Part shown: positions 1 to 10,177 of the stretch, piece after piece
Layout of the letters: each line of letters starts with the position of its first letter
How positions within the stretch are numbered: position 1 is the first letter of the stretch
DNA from: Lysobacterales bacterium
GTDB lineage: Bacteria > Pseudomonadota > Gammaproteobacteria > Xanthomonadales > Rhodanobacteraceae
NCBI GenBank assembly: GCA_002632325.1
Contig: NSJK01000002.1
Location: forward strand, 217,576 to 281,575
Length of the DNA: 64,000 nt
Direction: 5' to 3'
Translations under genes and position numbers: made by a program
Notes under the pieces: generated by a model
Database searches by the model: none
The model's input: the letters and a program-made list of their open reading frames with translations, nothing else
Told to the model about the DNA's origin: nothing

Positions 1-137
1 AGCCAAGCCGGAGCGCCGGCAATCGGTTCGGGCGTGGTGTAACTGATGACCTCGGCAACGGTGGCGTTGGGAAGCAGCACGCGGCCTTCGGTGACCGGCA
101 CCATGACGCCTCGGATTTCACGCGGGAGTTCGGCCAT
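1..137 (-). CDS. chpC: ChpC-like CheW-domain protein (partial, N-terminal 45 residues)
   Basis: The first 45 codons are in the window and the rest runs off the left edge. The visible protein contains LLPNATVAEVI followed by a proline-rich turn and PAWL, which is the start of a CheW-like fold as found in ChpC of the Pseudomonas Pil-Chp system. ChpC is thought to be an accessory adaptor between receptors and the ChpA kinase. The gene lies 50 bp downstream of chpB on the same strand, the same order as in Pseudomonas (chpA-chpB-chpC). The ATG at 137 is the only plausible start. The identification rests on a short piece plus its position. Confidence 0.75.
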   Translation of the reverse strand, partial: MAELPREIRGVMVPVTEGRVLLPNATVAEVISYTTPEPIAGAPAW

Positions 138-187
138 TTTCGTCTTCCTTCCTCAAGCGCCGCTTTGCTGCCGCGACGCAGATCTGT

Positions 188-1999
188 TCAGGCTGGTTCG
201 TCGTTGAGCTTCTGCGCCAGTTCCTCGGGCGAACCCTGGAACTGCACCACACCGGTATCGATCACGCCTTCGACCATGGTGCTGACCACGCAACTGTCGG
301 GGCTTTGCGTGTAGACACGCCCACCTGCCGCGGCGATGGCCTTGCAACCTTCTGCCGCGTCTTCGGACATGCCCGAGAAAATGATCGCGCCAGAGCCGGC
401 GCCAAACCGCGAAGCGACATCTTCGAGCACGCGATCGATCGAGGGGCGGTAGGCTTGCGGCTCGCTCTGCGGCTGCAGCACGACCACGCCATTGAGATCA
501 ACCAGCAGCCGCTGCTCGTTGGGCACGATCAGGACTTCGCCATGACTTGCACGATCGCCATGTGCCGGCGTGCGCACGATCAACGGCACCGCCCGCGCGA
601 GTTGGCGCGTCATCGTCTCGACGAATTCATCGCCCAAATGCTGCGCAACGAGGAACAGCGCGGGATAGCCCTGTGGCAGACCCGCAAGGAACTTGCGCAC
701 CGCGTCGGGGCCGCCGATCGAGGCGCCCAGCACCCACACGCGACGAATCTTGCCCGCGGGTGCAGAGTCGGGATCGAGCCAGTTCTCGTGGGATGCCTTC
801 TCGATCGCGATCGGCGCGACGACTTCCTCAAGCGGTACGAGCTCGAGCGAGAACAGACTGCTGGCCGCGGTCGTACTGGCCGGCGGAGCCTCCCCACCCT
901 CGGGAGCAAGGTATTCGGCCGCGCTCATCTTGTCGACGTGAACTTCAGCATCGGCCTTGATCGGCGGGGCGTCGGCGAGGACTTCGTCTAGCAGTTCGTC
1001 GATCGACCATTGGCTCGAATCCCCGGTGGAAGAGACCGCCTCGCCAGGCGCCAGCAATTCCACCGGTGGCGGCGGCGCATCGAAATCGAGGTCGATGTCC
1101 ATCGCGATCGCATCATCGGCGGTGATCGGTTCGACCTCGGGCATCGGATCAAGCCTTGGCTCGAGCACTTCGCGCGAAGTGGGGATGGAATCCTCGAGCG
1201 TCAGTTCTTCGATCTCGAAATGTTCCGCCGCGTCTGTGCTTTCCAGCTCGATCGGCTCGATCTGGTCCGATTCATCGGCGTCGACCAGACTCAGCCCGGC
1301 CGATGGAACTTCGCGCGCCGACTCCAGCGGGGGTGGCGCAGCTTCGAGATCGTCGAAATCGAACGCAAAGGCATCATCACTCTGAAGAACTTCAGGCTGC
1401 GGCGCGGCCACCGGCGGAGCCGGCTCACTCGGCGCCGGTGCGGGCGGCGCGAGGTCGATCGGTTCGAGGTCGAGCGATGGCGCTTCGACTTCAGCCAATT
1501 CGATGACTGGCTCCGATGCGGCAACGGATTCCCGCGCAGGCTCTGGCTCGGGGATCACTGCGGCAGGCGTTTCCACCGCTCGCGGTACGGGCGTACTTGC
1601 CGCAGGCAAAGGCACCGGGATCGCTTCGGCACCTTCGGGGCGCGGCGGGTGGATTTCGCCACTGCCGAACACCTTTGAGGCGAGATGGCGCATCCAGCGC
1701 GCCTGATCCCAGCCCGACAGGGCGCAGCTCACGCCGCCGTCGTTGATCAAGACGCGATAGCGGTCATCATCGAGCAGGTCATAGACCTCGTCGAATTCCG
1801 CATTGTCGCCGTCGTCGAGATTGACGATGACCACGCGCGCGCCCGAGCGCTCGAGCGCCTCACGACTGAAAGTGCTGGCGACGCTTTCGTAAGCCACCTG
1901 TGCGCCCAGCGCATCAAGCGCAGCACGCAGATGCTCGTTGCGCGTGGGCTTGTCGCTGAGCAGGGCGACATGGATCGGATTCGACTCAGGCACGTTCAC
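188..1999 (-). CDS. chpB: ChpB, CheB-type methylesterase with degenerate N-terminal receiver
   Basis: Predicted receptor methylesterase that removes methyl groups from PilJ to reset the pilus chemosensory pathway. The CheB catalytic domain fills about residues 418-600, with the triad visible as Ser427 in GASIGG, His454 in AQHLGDEF and Asp547 in SGMSEDA. Residues 8-112 look like a receiver fold, but I do not see the usual phospho-acceptor pattern. Residues 113-415 are an acidic, proline/alanine-rich linker, so at 603 residues the protein is much longer than chemotaxis CheB (about 350). The GTG start overlaps the end of chpA by 14 bp, which suggests translational coupling. The family is certain; the start is likely but not proven. 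Confidence 0.88.
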   Translation of the reverse strand: MNVPESNPIHVALLSDKPTRNEHLRAALDALGAQVAYESVASTFSREALERSGARVVIVNLDDGDNAEFDEVYDLLDDDRYRVLINDGGVSCALSGWDQARWMRHLASKVFGSGEIHPPRPEGAEAIPVPLPAASTPVPRAVETPAAVIPEPEPARESVAASEPVIELAEVEAPSLDLEPIDLAPPAPAPSEPAPPVAAPQPEVLQSDDAFAFDFDDLEAAPPPLESAREVPSAGLSLVDADESDQIEPIELESTDAAEHFEIEELTLEDSIPTSREVLEPRLDPMPEVEPITADDAIAMDIDLDFDAPPPPVELLAPGEAVSSTGDSSQWSIDELLDEVLADAPPIKADAEVHVDKMSAAEYLAPEGGEAPPASTTAASSLFSLELVPLEEVVAPIAIEKASHENWLDPDSAPAGKIRRVWVLGASIGGPDAVRKFLAGLPQGYPALFLVAQHLGDEFVETMTRQLARAVPLIVRTPAHGDRASHGEVLIVPNEQRLLVDLNGVVVLQPQSEPQAYRPSIDRVLEDVASRFGAGSGAIIFSGMSEDAAEGCKAIAAAGGRVYTQSPDSCVVSTMVEGVIDTGVVQFQGSPEELAQKLNDEPA

Positions 2000-4900
2000 G
2001 CTTCAGGACTTCCTGTACGTTGCGCAGCAGATCATCTTCCTGGTACGGCTTGCCGAGGTAACGCTCGACGCCCAGTTCGAGCGCACGTTGGCGATGCTTT
2101 TCGCCGGTACGCGAGGTAATCATGATGATCGGGATCTTGCGCAGACGCGCATCGTTGCGCATGTAGGTCGCCAGTTCGTAGCCGTCCATGCGCGGCATTT
2201 CGATGTCGAGCAGGAGCAGGTCCGGAGTCATGTCCTGCAGCTTCTCGACCGCGTCCAGGCCATCCTTCGCCGTGGCGACCTCGTAGTCGGCACGTTCGAG
2301 CACGCGCGTGGTGACCTTGCGCATGGTGATCGAATCGTCGACGACCATGACCAGCGGATTGGCACGGACTTCTTCGGCCTGCGGCGCCGCCGGCGCCATG
2401 AACTCGGGAAGTTCCTCGACCGCACCTTCTTCGATGCGTGCCCGCAGCGCAGCCAGACGGCGCACCAGCGGCGCGAGGTCGAGAATCATCACCACCGAAC
2501 CATCACCCATGATGGTGGCGCCGAAGATGCCCGGAATCGAGCTCAACTGCGGACCCACCGACTTGACGACGATTTCGCGCGAACCGACCACGCCGTCGAT
2601 ACGGATCGCGGCGCGCTGATCGCCGGTGCGCGTCATCAGCAGCGGCACCTGCATTTCTTCGCTGGCGACGTGGACACGCGGCAGACCGAGCAGATGTGAC
2701 AGCTCGTAGATCGCGAATTCCTCACCCGCGTACATGTGCTTGGCATCCCCGGCGGCCAAGCGCCGCTCGAGGTCGTCCTGGGCGATACGCGCAACACCCT
2801 GCACCGAGGACATCGGAATCGCGTACTGGTGCTCGCCCAGTTTGATGAGGATCGCCTGGGTGACCGCCAGCGTGAACGGCAGACGGATCGTGAACTGCGA
2901 ACCCTTGCCACGCGTGGAATCGATTGCCAGCGAACCGCCGAGCTGCTTGATCTCGTTATTGACGACGTCCATGCCGACGCCACGACCGGCGAGCTGGGTG
3001 ACATGCTCGGCGGTCGAGAAGCCGGTTTCGAGAATGAATCCGTACAGATCGCGATCGGAGAGTTGCACGTCCGGGCCGAGCAGGCCGCGCTCGATCGCCT
3101 TGCGACGAATTGCCTCGCGATCCATGCCACGGCCGTCGTCGCTGATGCGCAACACGACTTCGGTCGCTTCACGATTCACCGCGATGTTGACCGTGCCTTC
3201 GGCTGGCTTGCCATTGGTTTCGCGGTCGCCGGGGGCTTCGATGCCGTGCGCAAGCGCGTTGCGCAACATGTGCTCGAAGGGCGCCTTCATGCGCTCGAGC
3301 AGGTTGCGGTCCATTTCGCCGTGGGCGCCTTCGACCGTGAGCTGGGCGCGCTTGCCCAGTTCCTGCGCGGCCTGACGCAAGGTACGCCGCAGATTCGGTA
3401 CCATCGACTCGAATGGCACCATGCGCGTGCGCATGAGGCCTTCCTGCAGTTCGGAACTGACGCGCGACTGCTGCAACAGCAGGGTTTCGGACTGACGCGT
3501 CTGCTCATCGAGCAGGTTCTGAATCGAGACCAAGTCCGAAACCGATTCGCTCAGCGCACGCGACAGCTGCTGCAGCTGCGAGAAGCGATCGAGTTCGAGT
3601 GGATCGAACGTGGTGTCGGCGTCGTGCTGCTCGCGCTGGTAGCGCGCGATGATCTGCGCTTCGGTTTCGATTTCGAGTTTGCGCAGCTGCTCGCGCAGAC
3701 GGGTGACGGTCTGATCGAGTTCGACGATGTTGGCGCGGAAGCTCACCACCTGCTGCTCGAGGCGGGAACGGTAGATCGAGACTTCGCCCGCGTTGTTGAC
3801 CAGAGCGTCGAGCAGGTCGGAACGCACGCGGATCATTTCCTGCGGCGCGTGCGCAACCTCGTCGCGATCCATTGCGGTGAGGTGACGCGCACTCGGGCGC
3901 GCAGGGGCTGCAGGCGCCGGTGCCGCCACGGGAGCTGGCGCAGGCGCCGCCGGCCTCACTTCAGCCGCGGGCGCCTGCGGCGCCGCAGCCGCTGCCGGAC
4001 GACCCATGCCCGGAACCAGCGCATACAGCCGCTCGATTGCGTTCGACGGCATCGCGATCGCGTTGCGTTGAGAGACGCGCTTGACCATCACGTGCAGGCG
4101 ATCGAAACAGCGCTCGAGCGTTTCCACCGAGGTGCGATCGATCGGGACGCGCCCATCGCCCATCGCATCGACCAGCGACTCCATCGCATGACTGAGATCG
4201 CCAACCGGCGCCAGGCCGGCCATGCGCGCACCGCCCTTGAGCGTGTGCAGGTCGCGTTGCAGGGCCGCGATCAGCTCCGGATCCTGCGGACGGCTGCGGA
4301 ACTGCGCCACCACGCCGTCGGAGTGATCGAGGATGTCGGTACCTTCGGCGACGAATACGTCGAGCAGATCGTCGTCGATATCGCCCAATACCAGCGCGCC
4401 ATCGGGTTGCGGATCATCCATCAAGGGAACCGCTGCTACACCACCAAGGCTGGTTTCGGCAGGCGCGACCGCGACTTCCGGCGCAGGCTTGGCGACCGGC
4501 GCAGCGGCCACCGACGGGAGCGCGACTTCGGCTGGAGCCACCGGCGTGGGCTGATCGAGCAAGGCCGCAGCGGGCAGGTCGCTCTCGACAGGCTCGTGCT
4601 GCGGTTCAACTTCCACGACCTCTTCGTGGCCGATCGCCTCGGCCGTGGAATCGAGAGTGATTTCCTCGTGCGCAGCGGCAGGCTCTTCGAATTCGAACTC
4701 GACCGCTTCGGCTGCGGGTGCGGAATGCGTTTCGGCCGCCTCGGCCGTGAACGCGGCAACGGCCTGATTGGTGATCTCATCGAGTTCGCCAAACGACAGT
4801 TCGGAACTCGTCGCGGGGGCCGCTTCCGGCTCTGCTTCGGGCTCCGCCGCCGGCACGGACTCAGGCGTCGTCACCTCGTCGGTCAGCGCCAACTCGCTGC

Positions 4901-7900
4901 CGTCGGTGTACCACGGCATCGAAACGGGCGGTTCCGGCACCGCATCGCGCAACTGCACCGCGCGCGCGGCAAGTTCGCTCGAATCAGGCAAGGGACTGGT
5001 GTTGGTGGCCAGGCGATCCATCACCTCGCGCGCCAAGGCGGAAGTATCGCGCAGCACGGCCATGCCCTGGGCCGGGATCGGCTCCTGCGCGGCGCGCAGA
5101 TGCTTGACGTAGGTTTCCAGCGGCGCAAGCACATTGCACAACTGGGATATCTGCACGGTGACCACGGCACCATGGAAGGTGTGCACCGCCCGCAACAAGG
5201 GTTCGGTCACGGCGGCAGCGTGCGGATCGGCTTCGGCGAGGAACTCATCGATCGAGCGGACGTGACTGGCGACTTCGGTCTGCAGGATGTCGAGCAGGAC
5301 CGGATCGATCGTGGGCAGCGGGCTCGGCGTGATCAGCGGCGATGTCGGCTCGCCAAACGCGCGTTCGACTTCCAACGGAGCGTGTTGCTCAATGACCGGC
5401 GCGACCGGTTTGGGCGCCGGAACGAACCGCCGCACCGTCCGCCGCACGATCTGGCTGCCTGCGGCTGGCGCATCGGGCACCTGGGCATCTTCGCCTGCGG
5501 CCAGCCGATCGGCCGTGTCCATGATCGCATTGACACGAAAGGCATCTACCTGCTTGCCACGCAGCGCACCAAGCAGATCCTGCACGGACGCGAGTGCGCG
5601 GTCGATGATGTCGACCACCACCGGACCGGGCGCAATGCTGCGGTCGAGCACGCGGTTCAGCATGTTCTCGACTTTCCAACTGAATTCGCCGAGCGCCGTC
5701 GCTCCAACCAGCCGCCCCGAACCCTTGAGGGTATGGAACGAGCGCCGGATCGGCGTCAGCTGATCGAGGTTGGCGGTATCGGCCTTCCAGTGCGGAACCT
5801 GTTGCGTGAGGTTGCTGATTTCCTCGCTGACTTCCTCGAGGAAGATCTCGCGGATGTCGTCGTCGATTTCATCGCCCGCCTTGGCGGTGAATCCAACCGG
5901 CAGGTACTCGACCTTGGCCGCTACCGGCTCTTCGACTTCTTCCTCGACATCGACCCAGTTGCCGTCTTCTTCGCTGGCAGCCGGCGTCGGCGCGCTGGGC
6001 TCGGTCGGCGAAAGTTTCAGACCGGTGACATCGTGTGATTCAGGCTCGAGCGGACGCGTCTGGCCGACCACCAGATCACCCAGATCCTTGCCCGGCAGAA
6101 CCTCGACGATGGGCATCGGCACGACCGGCTGCGGTTCGGGACTCACCACGATGTGCGGCTTGGCGGCAACATCCGCGCGCGCATCGGAGCGCTCCAATGC
6201 TGCTTCCGGACGCACGAGGGTGGCTTGCGGAATCGACGCGAGATTGCTGGTTTCCGCGGCGCGCGCTTCGGCAACCGACAGCGGCCAGTAACCCAGGCCC
6301 TGCAGACTGTCGCGGGCAACGTCGAGGATCGCCTCGCGGTTGCGCCGATGTTCGCGCGTCGCTTCGAGGTAATACTCGATCGCGGTCAGCGCATCGGCCA
6401 GCTTGTCCATCTGTTCGGTGGTCGGTACCCGGCGATGGATCAGCAATTCGGTGCGCACGAAATGCACGACGGCGGTGACCAGAGCACCGGCATCGGCGAG
6501 ATCGAGCATGCGCAGGGCGCCGGCGATCTGGTCGAGCAGTTCGGGAATGCGCACGACGCGGGCGTGATCCCACGGCGATTCGACGAAGGCAATGATGTCC
6601 TGCTTGGCCTGCTGCAGATTGACGCTGGCCTCACGGATCAAGGCTTCGAGCACGCGGCGGCTTTCGGCCTTGGGCAGGGTCAGCTCACCCGCTGCTTCTT
6701 CTTCGCCCGGTGCTTCGCCGAGGCGCTCGATATGGTCATCGAGCGACGCCTCGACATACAGCAGCGCGCCCGCCACATCCAGCAAGGCGCCTTCATCGAC
6801 CGCGCGCTGCCCGCGCCCCATCTGTTCAAGCACGTCGCGTTGTTCACCGACCACGCGGCGCGGCACGCCAAGACCCAACATGCCCAGCGTGTCGCCCACT
6901 CGATTGAGCATTTCGGCCTGCGCGCTCAACTCATGCGCATCGGAATTCTGGCCGCGCAGGAAAATATCGAGTGCTTCCTTGACGCGCAGCAGGTCATCCT
7001 TGATCGCACCGGCCACGGTATCGAGCAAGGCGCGGTTGCGGCCTGCCATCGAACCTTGCGCGTGTTGAAGTTCTGCCGAGGTCGGGAGCAGCGCATCGAG
7101 GTGATAGACATTGCGGATGTCGGCGACGCGCCGGCTGGTGACCTTGGCCGCATCGGCCTGGGCGACGTAATAGAGCAGATTCTTGACCAGCTCACGCGGC
7201 GACTTGGCGGCAAACGCAGCCTCGCCTGACTCGGCAAGGCGATGGATCTCGCGGTCGACGCGACCGAGCAACAGTTTCACTGCGGCACTCGCGCCGAGCC
7301 CGCCCTCGGCGATGCATTCGGCCATGCCCGCTGCCGCCCACCACAGGCGACGCGGCTCGACTTCATGCGACAGCTGGCGCAAGCGATCGAGCACTTCAGT
7401 CAGTCGGCGCACATGCTCGGCAGCCGATTCGTCACGAAACCACTTGAGCAATGCGGCCTGGAACGCCAGACGCAAGCGCAGCGTCTGCGCACGCAGATCC
7501 GCGGCCGCCAATGGCGCTGCCGCGCCGGCGGCACTGCCGGGCAGGGGTGCGCCCATATCGGGCGAGAACAATGCGGATTCGCTGAGAAGATTCTCGCCCA
7601 GCACCGCACGCAGGTCATTGAGCAGCGGCAGCAGGACGATCGGAATGTCCTTGTGACCGCTCTGCAGACGCTCGAGGTAATCGGGCAACTGCACCATGCC
7701 GCGCATGAGCACGGAATAGGCTTCGTCGCGCTGACGTATCGAATCCGCCAGGAGCGAATCGGCGATGCGCTCCATGTTCTCCACGACCATCGCCGCGCCG
7801 TACAACTCGACCATGCGCAAGGTGCCTTGCACCTGATGCAGGCAGTGCGCGCATTCGCGCAGCGGCTCGGCTTGTCCGGGGTCTTCGACATGGCGCTCGA

Positions 7901-7988
7901 GTGCTTCGCTGGCCTGCGCCAGCGTGGCATCGAGTGCCGGTTTGACCCAGCTCAGCGCGGTGAAGGCGCCATCGTCATAAAGTTTCAT
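1986..7988 (-). CDS. chpA: ChpA, multi-Hpt CheA-like hybrid histidine kinase
   Basis: Central kinase of the Pil-Chp system (2000 residues) that phosphorylates PilG-type regulators controlling pilus extension, retraction and cAMP. Phosphotransfer-like motifs are centred on His51 (HQVQG, no lysine), His752 (HTLKG), His936 (HTFHG, atypical) and His1248 (HTLKG). Pseudomonas ChpA is larger and has eight such domains. The CheA core follows: dimerisation about 1370-1530, ATPase with N box HMLRNALAHGIE (1573-1584), G1 DDGRGMD (1617-1623) and G2 GRGVGMD (1668-1674), and a CheW-like domain about 1700-1850. A C-terminal receiver has Asp1928 in LLLLDIEMPRMDG. The start ATG has GAGG eight bases upstream. 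It lies 100 bp after pilJ and overlaps chpB. Confidence 0.95.
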   Translation of the reverse strand: MKLYDDGAFTALSWVKPALDATLAQASEALERHVEDPGQAEPLRECAHCLHQVQGTLRMVELYGAAMVVENMERIADSLLADSIRQRDEAYSVLMRGMVQLPDYLERLQSGHKDIPIVLLPLLNDLRAVLGENLLSESALFSPDMGAPLPGSAAGAAAPLAAADLRAQTLRLRLAFQAALLKWFRDESAAEHVRRLTEVLDRLRQLSHEVEPRRLWWAAAGMAECIAEGGLGASAAVKLLLGRVDREIHRLAESGEAAFAAKSPRELVKNLLYYVAQADAAKVTSRRVADIRNVYHLDALLPTSAELQHAQGSMAGRNRALLDTVAGAIKDDLLRVKEALDIFLRGQNSDAHELSAQAEMLNRVGDTLGMLGLGVPRRVVGEQRDVLEQMGRGQRAVDEGALLDVAGALLYVEASLDDHIERLGEAPGEEEAAGELTLPKAESRRVLEALIREASVNLQQAKQDIIAFVESPWDHARVVRIPELLDQIAGALRMLDLADAGALVTAVVHFVRTELLIHRRVPTTEQMDKLADALTAIEYYLEATREHRRNREAILDVARDSLQGLGYWPLSVAEARAAETSNLASIPQATLVRPEAALERSDARADVAAKPHIVVSPEPQPVVPMPIVEVLPGKDLGDLVVGQTRPLEPESHDVTGLKLSPTEPSAPTPAASEEDGNWVDVEEEVEEPVAAKVEYLPVGFTAKAGDEIDDDIREIFLEEVSEEISNLTQQVPHWKADTANLDQLTPIRRSFHTLKGSGRLVGATALGEFSWKVENMLNRVLDRSIAPGPVVVDIIDRALASVQDLLGALRGKQVDAFRVNAIMDTADRLAAGEDAQVPDAPAAGSQIVRRTVRRFVPAPKPVAPVIEQHAPLEVERAFGEPTSPLITPSPLPTIDPVLLDILQTEVASHVRSIDEFLAEADPHAAAVTEPLLRAVHTFHGAVVTVQISQLCNVLAPLETYVKHLRAAQEPIPAQGMAVLRDTSALAREVMDRLATNTSPLPDSSELAARAVQLRDAVPEPPVSMPWYTDGSELALTDEVTTPESVPAAEPEAEPEAAPATSSELSFGELDEITNQAVAAFTAEAAETHSAPAAEAVEFEFEEPAAAHEEITLDSTAEAIGHEEVVEVEPQHEPVESDLPAAALLDQPTPVAPAEVALPSVAAAPVAKPAPEVAVAPAETSLGGVAAVPLMDDPQPDGALVLGDIDDDLLDVFVAEGTDILDHSDGVVAQFRSRPQDPELIAALQRDLHTLKGGARMAGLAPVGDLSHAMESLVDAMGDGRVPIDRTSVETLERCFDRLHVMVKRVSQRNAIAMPSNAIERLYALVPGMGRPAAAAAPQAPAAEVRPAAPAPAPVAAPAPAAPARPSARHLTAMDRDEVAHAPQEMIRVRSDLLDALVNNAGEVSIYRSRLEQQVVSFRANIVELDQTVTRLREQLRKLEIETEAQIIARYQREQHDADTTFDPLELDRFSQLQQLSRALSESVSDLVSIQNLLDEQTRQSETLLLQQSRVSSELQEGLMRTRMVPFESMVPNLRRTLRQAAQELGKRAQLTVEGAHGEMDRNLLERMKAPFEHMLRNALAHGIEAPGDRETNGKPAEGTVNIAVNREATEVVLRISDDGRGMDREAIRRKAIERGLLGPDVQLSDRDLYGFILETGFSTAEHVTQLAGRGVGMDVVNNEIKQLGGSLAIDSTRGKGSQFTIRLPFTLAVTQAILIKLGEHQYAIPMSSVQGVARIAQDDLERRLAAGDAKHMYAGEEFAIYELSHLLGLPRVHVASEEMQVPLLMTRTGDQRAAIRIDGVVGSREIVVKSVGPQLSSIPGIFGATIMGDGSVVMILDLAPLVRRLAALRARIEEGAVEELPEFMAPAAPQAEEVRANPLVMVVDDSITMRKVTTRVLERADYEVATAKDGLDAVEKLQDMTPDLLLLDIEMPRMDGYELATYMRNDARLRKIPIIMITSRTGEKHRQRALELGVERYLGKPYQEDDLLRNVQEVLKRERA

Positions 7989-8088
7989 GCGATCAACCTC
8001 GACGGCAACGCCATCGGCGATGTCGGCACGCCTTCCCGGCGTGCAGTGGTGGTGCAGAGGGGCGCAAGTCGCCTGCTCATCTCGTGAT

Positions 8089-10125
8089 TCAACCCGGCAG
8101 CTTGAAGTCGGCGACCGAGCGACGCAGGTTTGCTGCGAGCTGGGCCAGGTTACCGATCGATTCGGCCGTCTGACTGGCGCCGACCGATGTCTGCGAGGTG
8201 ATCTCCTGAATGACGTTCATCGTCGAAGAAATATTGGTCGCCGCGGCCGACTGCTGGCGCGCCGAAGTGGAAATACCCTGAATCAGTGACGCGAGGTTGT
8301 TGGACACGTTTTCGATCTCGCCCAGTGCCTGACCGGCGTCCTCGGCACGACGTGCACCCGACACCACTTCGGAGGTGGTCTGTTCCATCGAGCTCACTGC
8401 CTCGTTGGTATCGGACTGAATCGTCTGCACCAGAGTTTCGATTCGCTTGGTCGCGCCCGATGCACGTTCGGCCAGTCGCTGCACTTCGTCGGCGACCACC
8501 GCGAAGCCGCGGCCCGCCTCGCCCGCCGATGCCGCCTGAATCGCGGCGTTGAGCGCGAGGATGTTGGTCTGTTCGGACAGGTCGTTGATGAGTTCGACGA
8601 TCGCGCCGATTTCCTGCGAAGACTCACCCAGTCGCTTGATGCGCTTGGAGGTTTCCTGGATCTGATCGCGGATCGAATCCATGCCTTCAATGGTCTGGCG
8701 CACGACCTGTGCGCCGTTGGCGGCGATCTGCACCGAGCGTTGCGCCACGTCGGCGCTTTCCGCGGAGCTCTTGGACACGTTGTCGATCGATCGCGCCATC
8801 TCGTTGATGGCGACCGATGCCGAGCTGATCTGGCGCGCCTGATGTTGCGCGGCGTCGGCCAGGCCCATTGCGGTCGACTGGGTTTCCTGCGCCGCGGTCG
8901 ATACCTGCACCGCGGTCTCGTTGATCGTCGTCACCAGGCTGCGCAAGGCTTCGACCGCGAAGTTGACCGAGTCGGCGATCGCGCCGGTGATGTCCTCGGT
9001 CACTGTCGCCTTCACGGTGAGGTCGCCCTCCGCAAGCGATCCCATTTCGTCAAGCAAGCGCAAAATCGCGTCCTGATTGCGCTGGTTGAGTTCGTTGGTT
9101 GCCTGCAAGCGGCGGCGCTGCTCGCGGAACAGATTCATGCCGAGGAACAGCAGCAGCAGCATCGCACCGCCCGCTGCCGCCGCACCGATGATCGGGTTGG
9201 CGAGCGGACGCTTGCTGGACAGGCCATCGACGAGGCCGGCGACGCGCGCCGCCCTGAGCAGCACGTCCTGTGAATCCAGCGAAGCCTTGTCGGCGGAATC
9301 CTTGGCCGATTGCAGACTGGTGGCGGCATTGAGAATGGTGGTGAGCGGATCGTTGACCGCGGTCCATTGCTGGCCGACGTCCTCGACGATCTGCTTGGCG
9401 GCCGCGTTCTCGAGCGGCTTGATGTTGAGTTCCGGAGCGCCGCTGATGAGGCCGGTGACCACCGCCTGATACAGGCGCGAGTCACGCTGCAGGCCGTCAG
9501 CCGAGGACTGGGTATCAGTGCCGCCAGCAAGAATCTTGGTGACGCGACCACCCATGCGGTCGGCCAGCTGCATCTGGCGCGAGGCGACATACACCTGCAG
9601 GCCACTGGCGTTCTTGTCGGTGAGGATGTTGACGACCTCGCTCATGCGCGAGTTGAGGCCCGAGAGCTTGTCGCCGAAGTCCTTGGCGCTGGTGTTGGCG
9701 CCGAGAATCACGTTCTTGTTGTCGAGAATGTTCTTGGCATCGGTACGCAGCATGCCCCAGGCCTTGGTCAGGTCGGCCAGGGTGGGCGCCACACTGGCTT
9801 CGCCGGTGTAGCTGGGCATTCCGGTTCCCTTCTCATCGCCCTTGTTGAGCGCATTGACGTACTTGTCGATGTTGCCGCTGGTGACTTCCAGCTCCTGGAA
9901 CGCATTCTCGTTGCCGCCTGCCGCTTCGGCTGCGAACTTGGCCAACTGCTGCGACGACACCTGGATCTGCGTGGTGAAATTGATCGCCTGCCGATCCTGC
10001 GCGTTCTTGAGGTAAAGGAACGCGAATTCGGCAATCGCCACCAGGAACAAGAAACCGAGCAGGAAGAACAGGATGGTGTTGGCGCGGCCGCGCTCACTAC
10101 CCGTTCCACTCATCGTTGTACTCAC
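8089..10125 (-). CDS. pilJ: PilJ, methyl-accepting chemoreceptor of the type IV pilus system
   Basis: Transmembrane receptor that feeds signals into ChpA. Two membrane segments (about residues 17-39 and 310-333) bracket a 270-residue periplasmic region matching the PilJ-type sensor. A HAMP-like stretch follows and then a long coiled signalling domain. Its tip carries EQTNILALNAAIQAA and AGRGFAVVADEVQRLAE (about 518-555), the most conserved receptor signature. The length of 678 residues matches PilJ. I chose the GTG at 10125 because AGGGGG lies just upstream; an ATG four codons in is the alternative. It follows pilI by 52 bp. Confidence 0.94.
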   Translation of the reverse strand: MSTTMSGTGSERGRANTILFFLLGFLFLVAIAEFAFLYLKNAQDRQAINFTTQIQVSSQQLAKFAAEAAGGNENAFQELEVTSGNIDKYVNALNKGDEKGTGMPSYTGEASVAPTLADLTKAWGMLRTDAKNILDNKNVILGANTSAKDFGDKLSGLNSRMSEVVNILTDKNASGLQVYVASRQMQLADRMGGRVTKILAGGTDTQSSADGLQRDSRLYQAVVTGLISGAPELNIKPLENAAAKQIVEDVGQQWTAVNDPLTTILNAATSLQSAKDSADKASLDSQDVLLRAARVAGLVDGLSSKRPLANPIIGAAAAGGAMLLLLFLGMNLFREQRRRLQATNELNQRNQDAILRLLDEMGSLAEGDLTVKATVTEDITGAIADSVNFAVEALRSLVTTINETAVQVSTAAQETQSTAMGLADAAQHQARQISSASVAINEMARSIDNVSKSSAESADVAQRSVQIAANGAQVVRQTIEGMDSIRDQIQETSKRIKRLGESSQEIGAIVELINDLSEQTNILALNAAIQAASAGEAGRGFAVVADEVQRLAERASGATKRIETLVQTIQSDTNEAVSSMEQTTSEVVSGARRAEDAGQALGEIENVSNNLASLIQGISTSARQQSAAATNISSTMNVIQEITSQTSVGASQTAESIGNLAQLAANLRRSVADFKLPG

Positions 10126-10177
10126 ATGTCACCCCCTGTTGCGTCATGCCGCGGCTCTGCAGCGCCTGATGGAACGC

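Noticed and set aside
2736..6038. An 1100-codon open frame antisense to chpA
   Set aside because: High GC and codon bias of chpA leave the opposite strand open; no domain motif is seen and chpA is certain.
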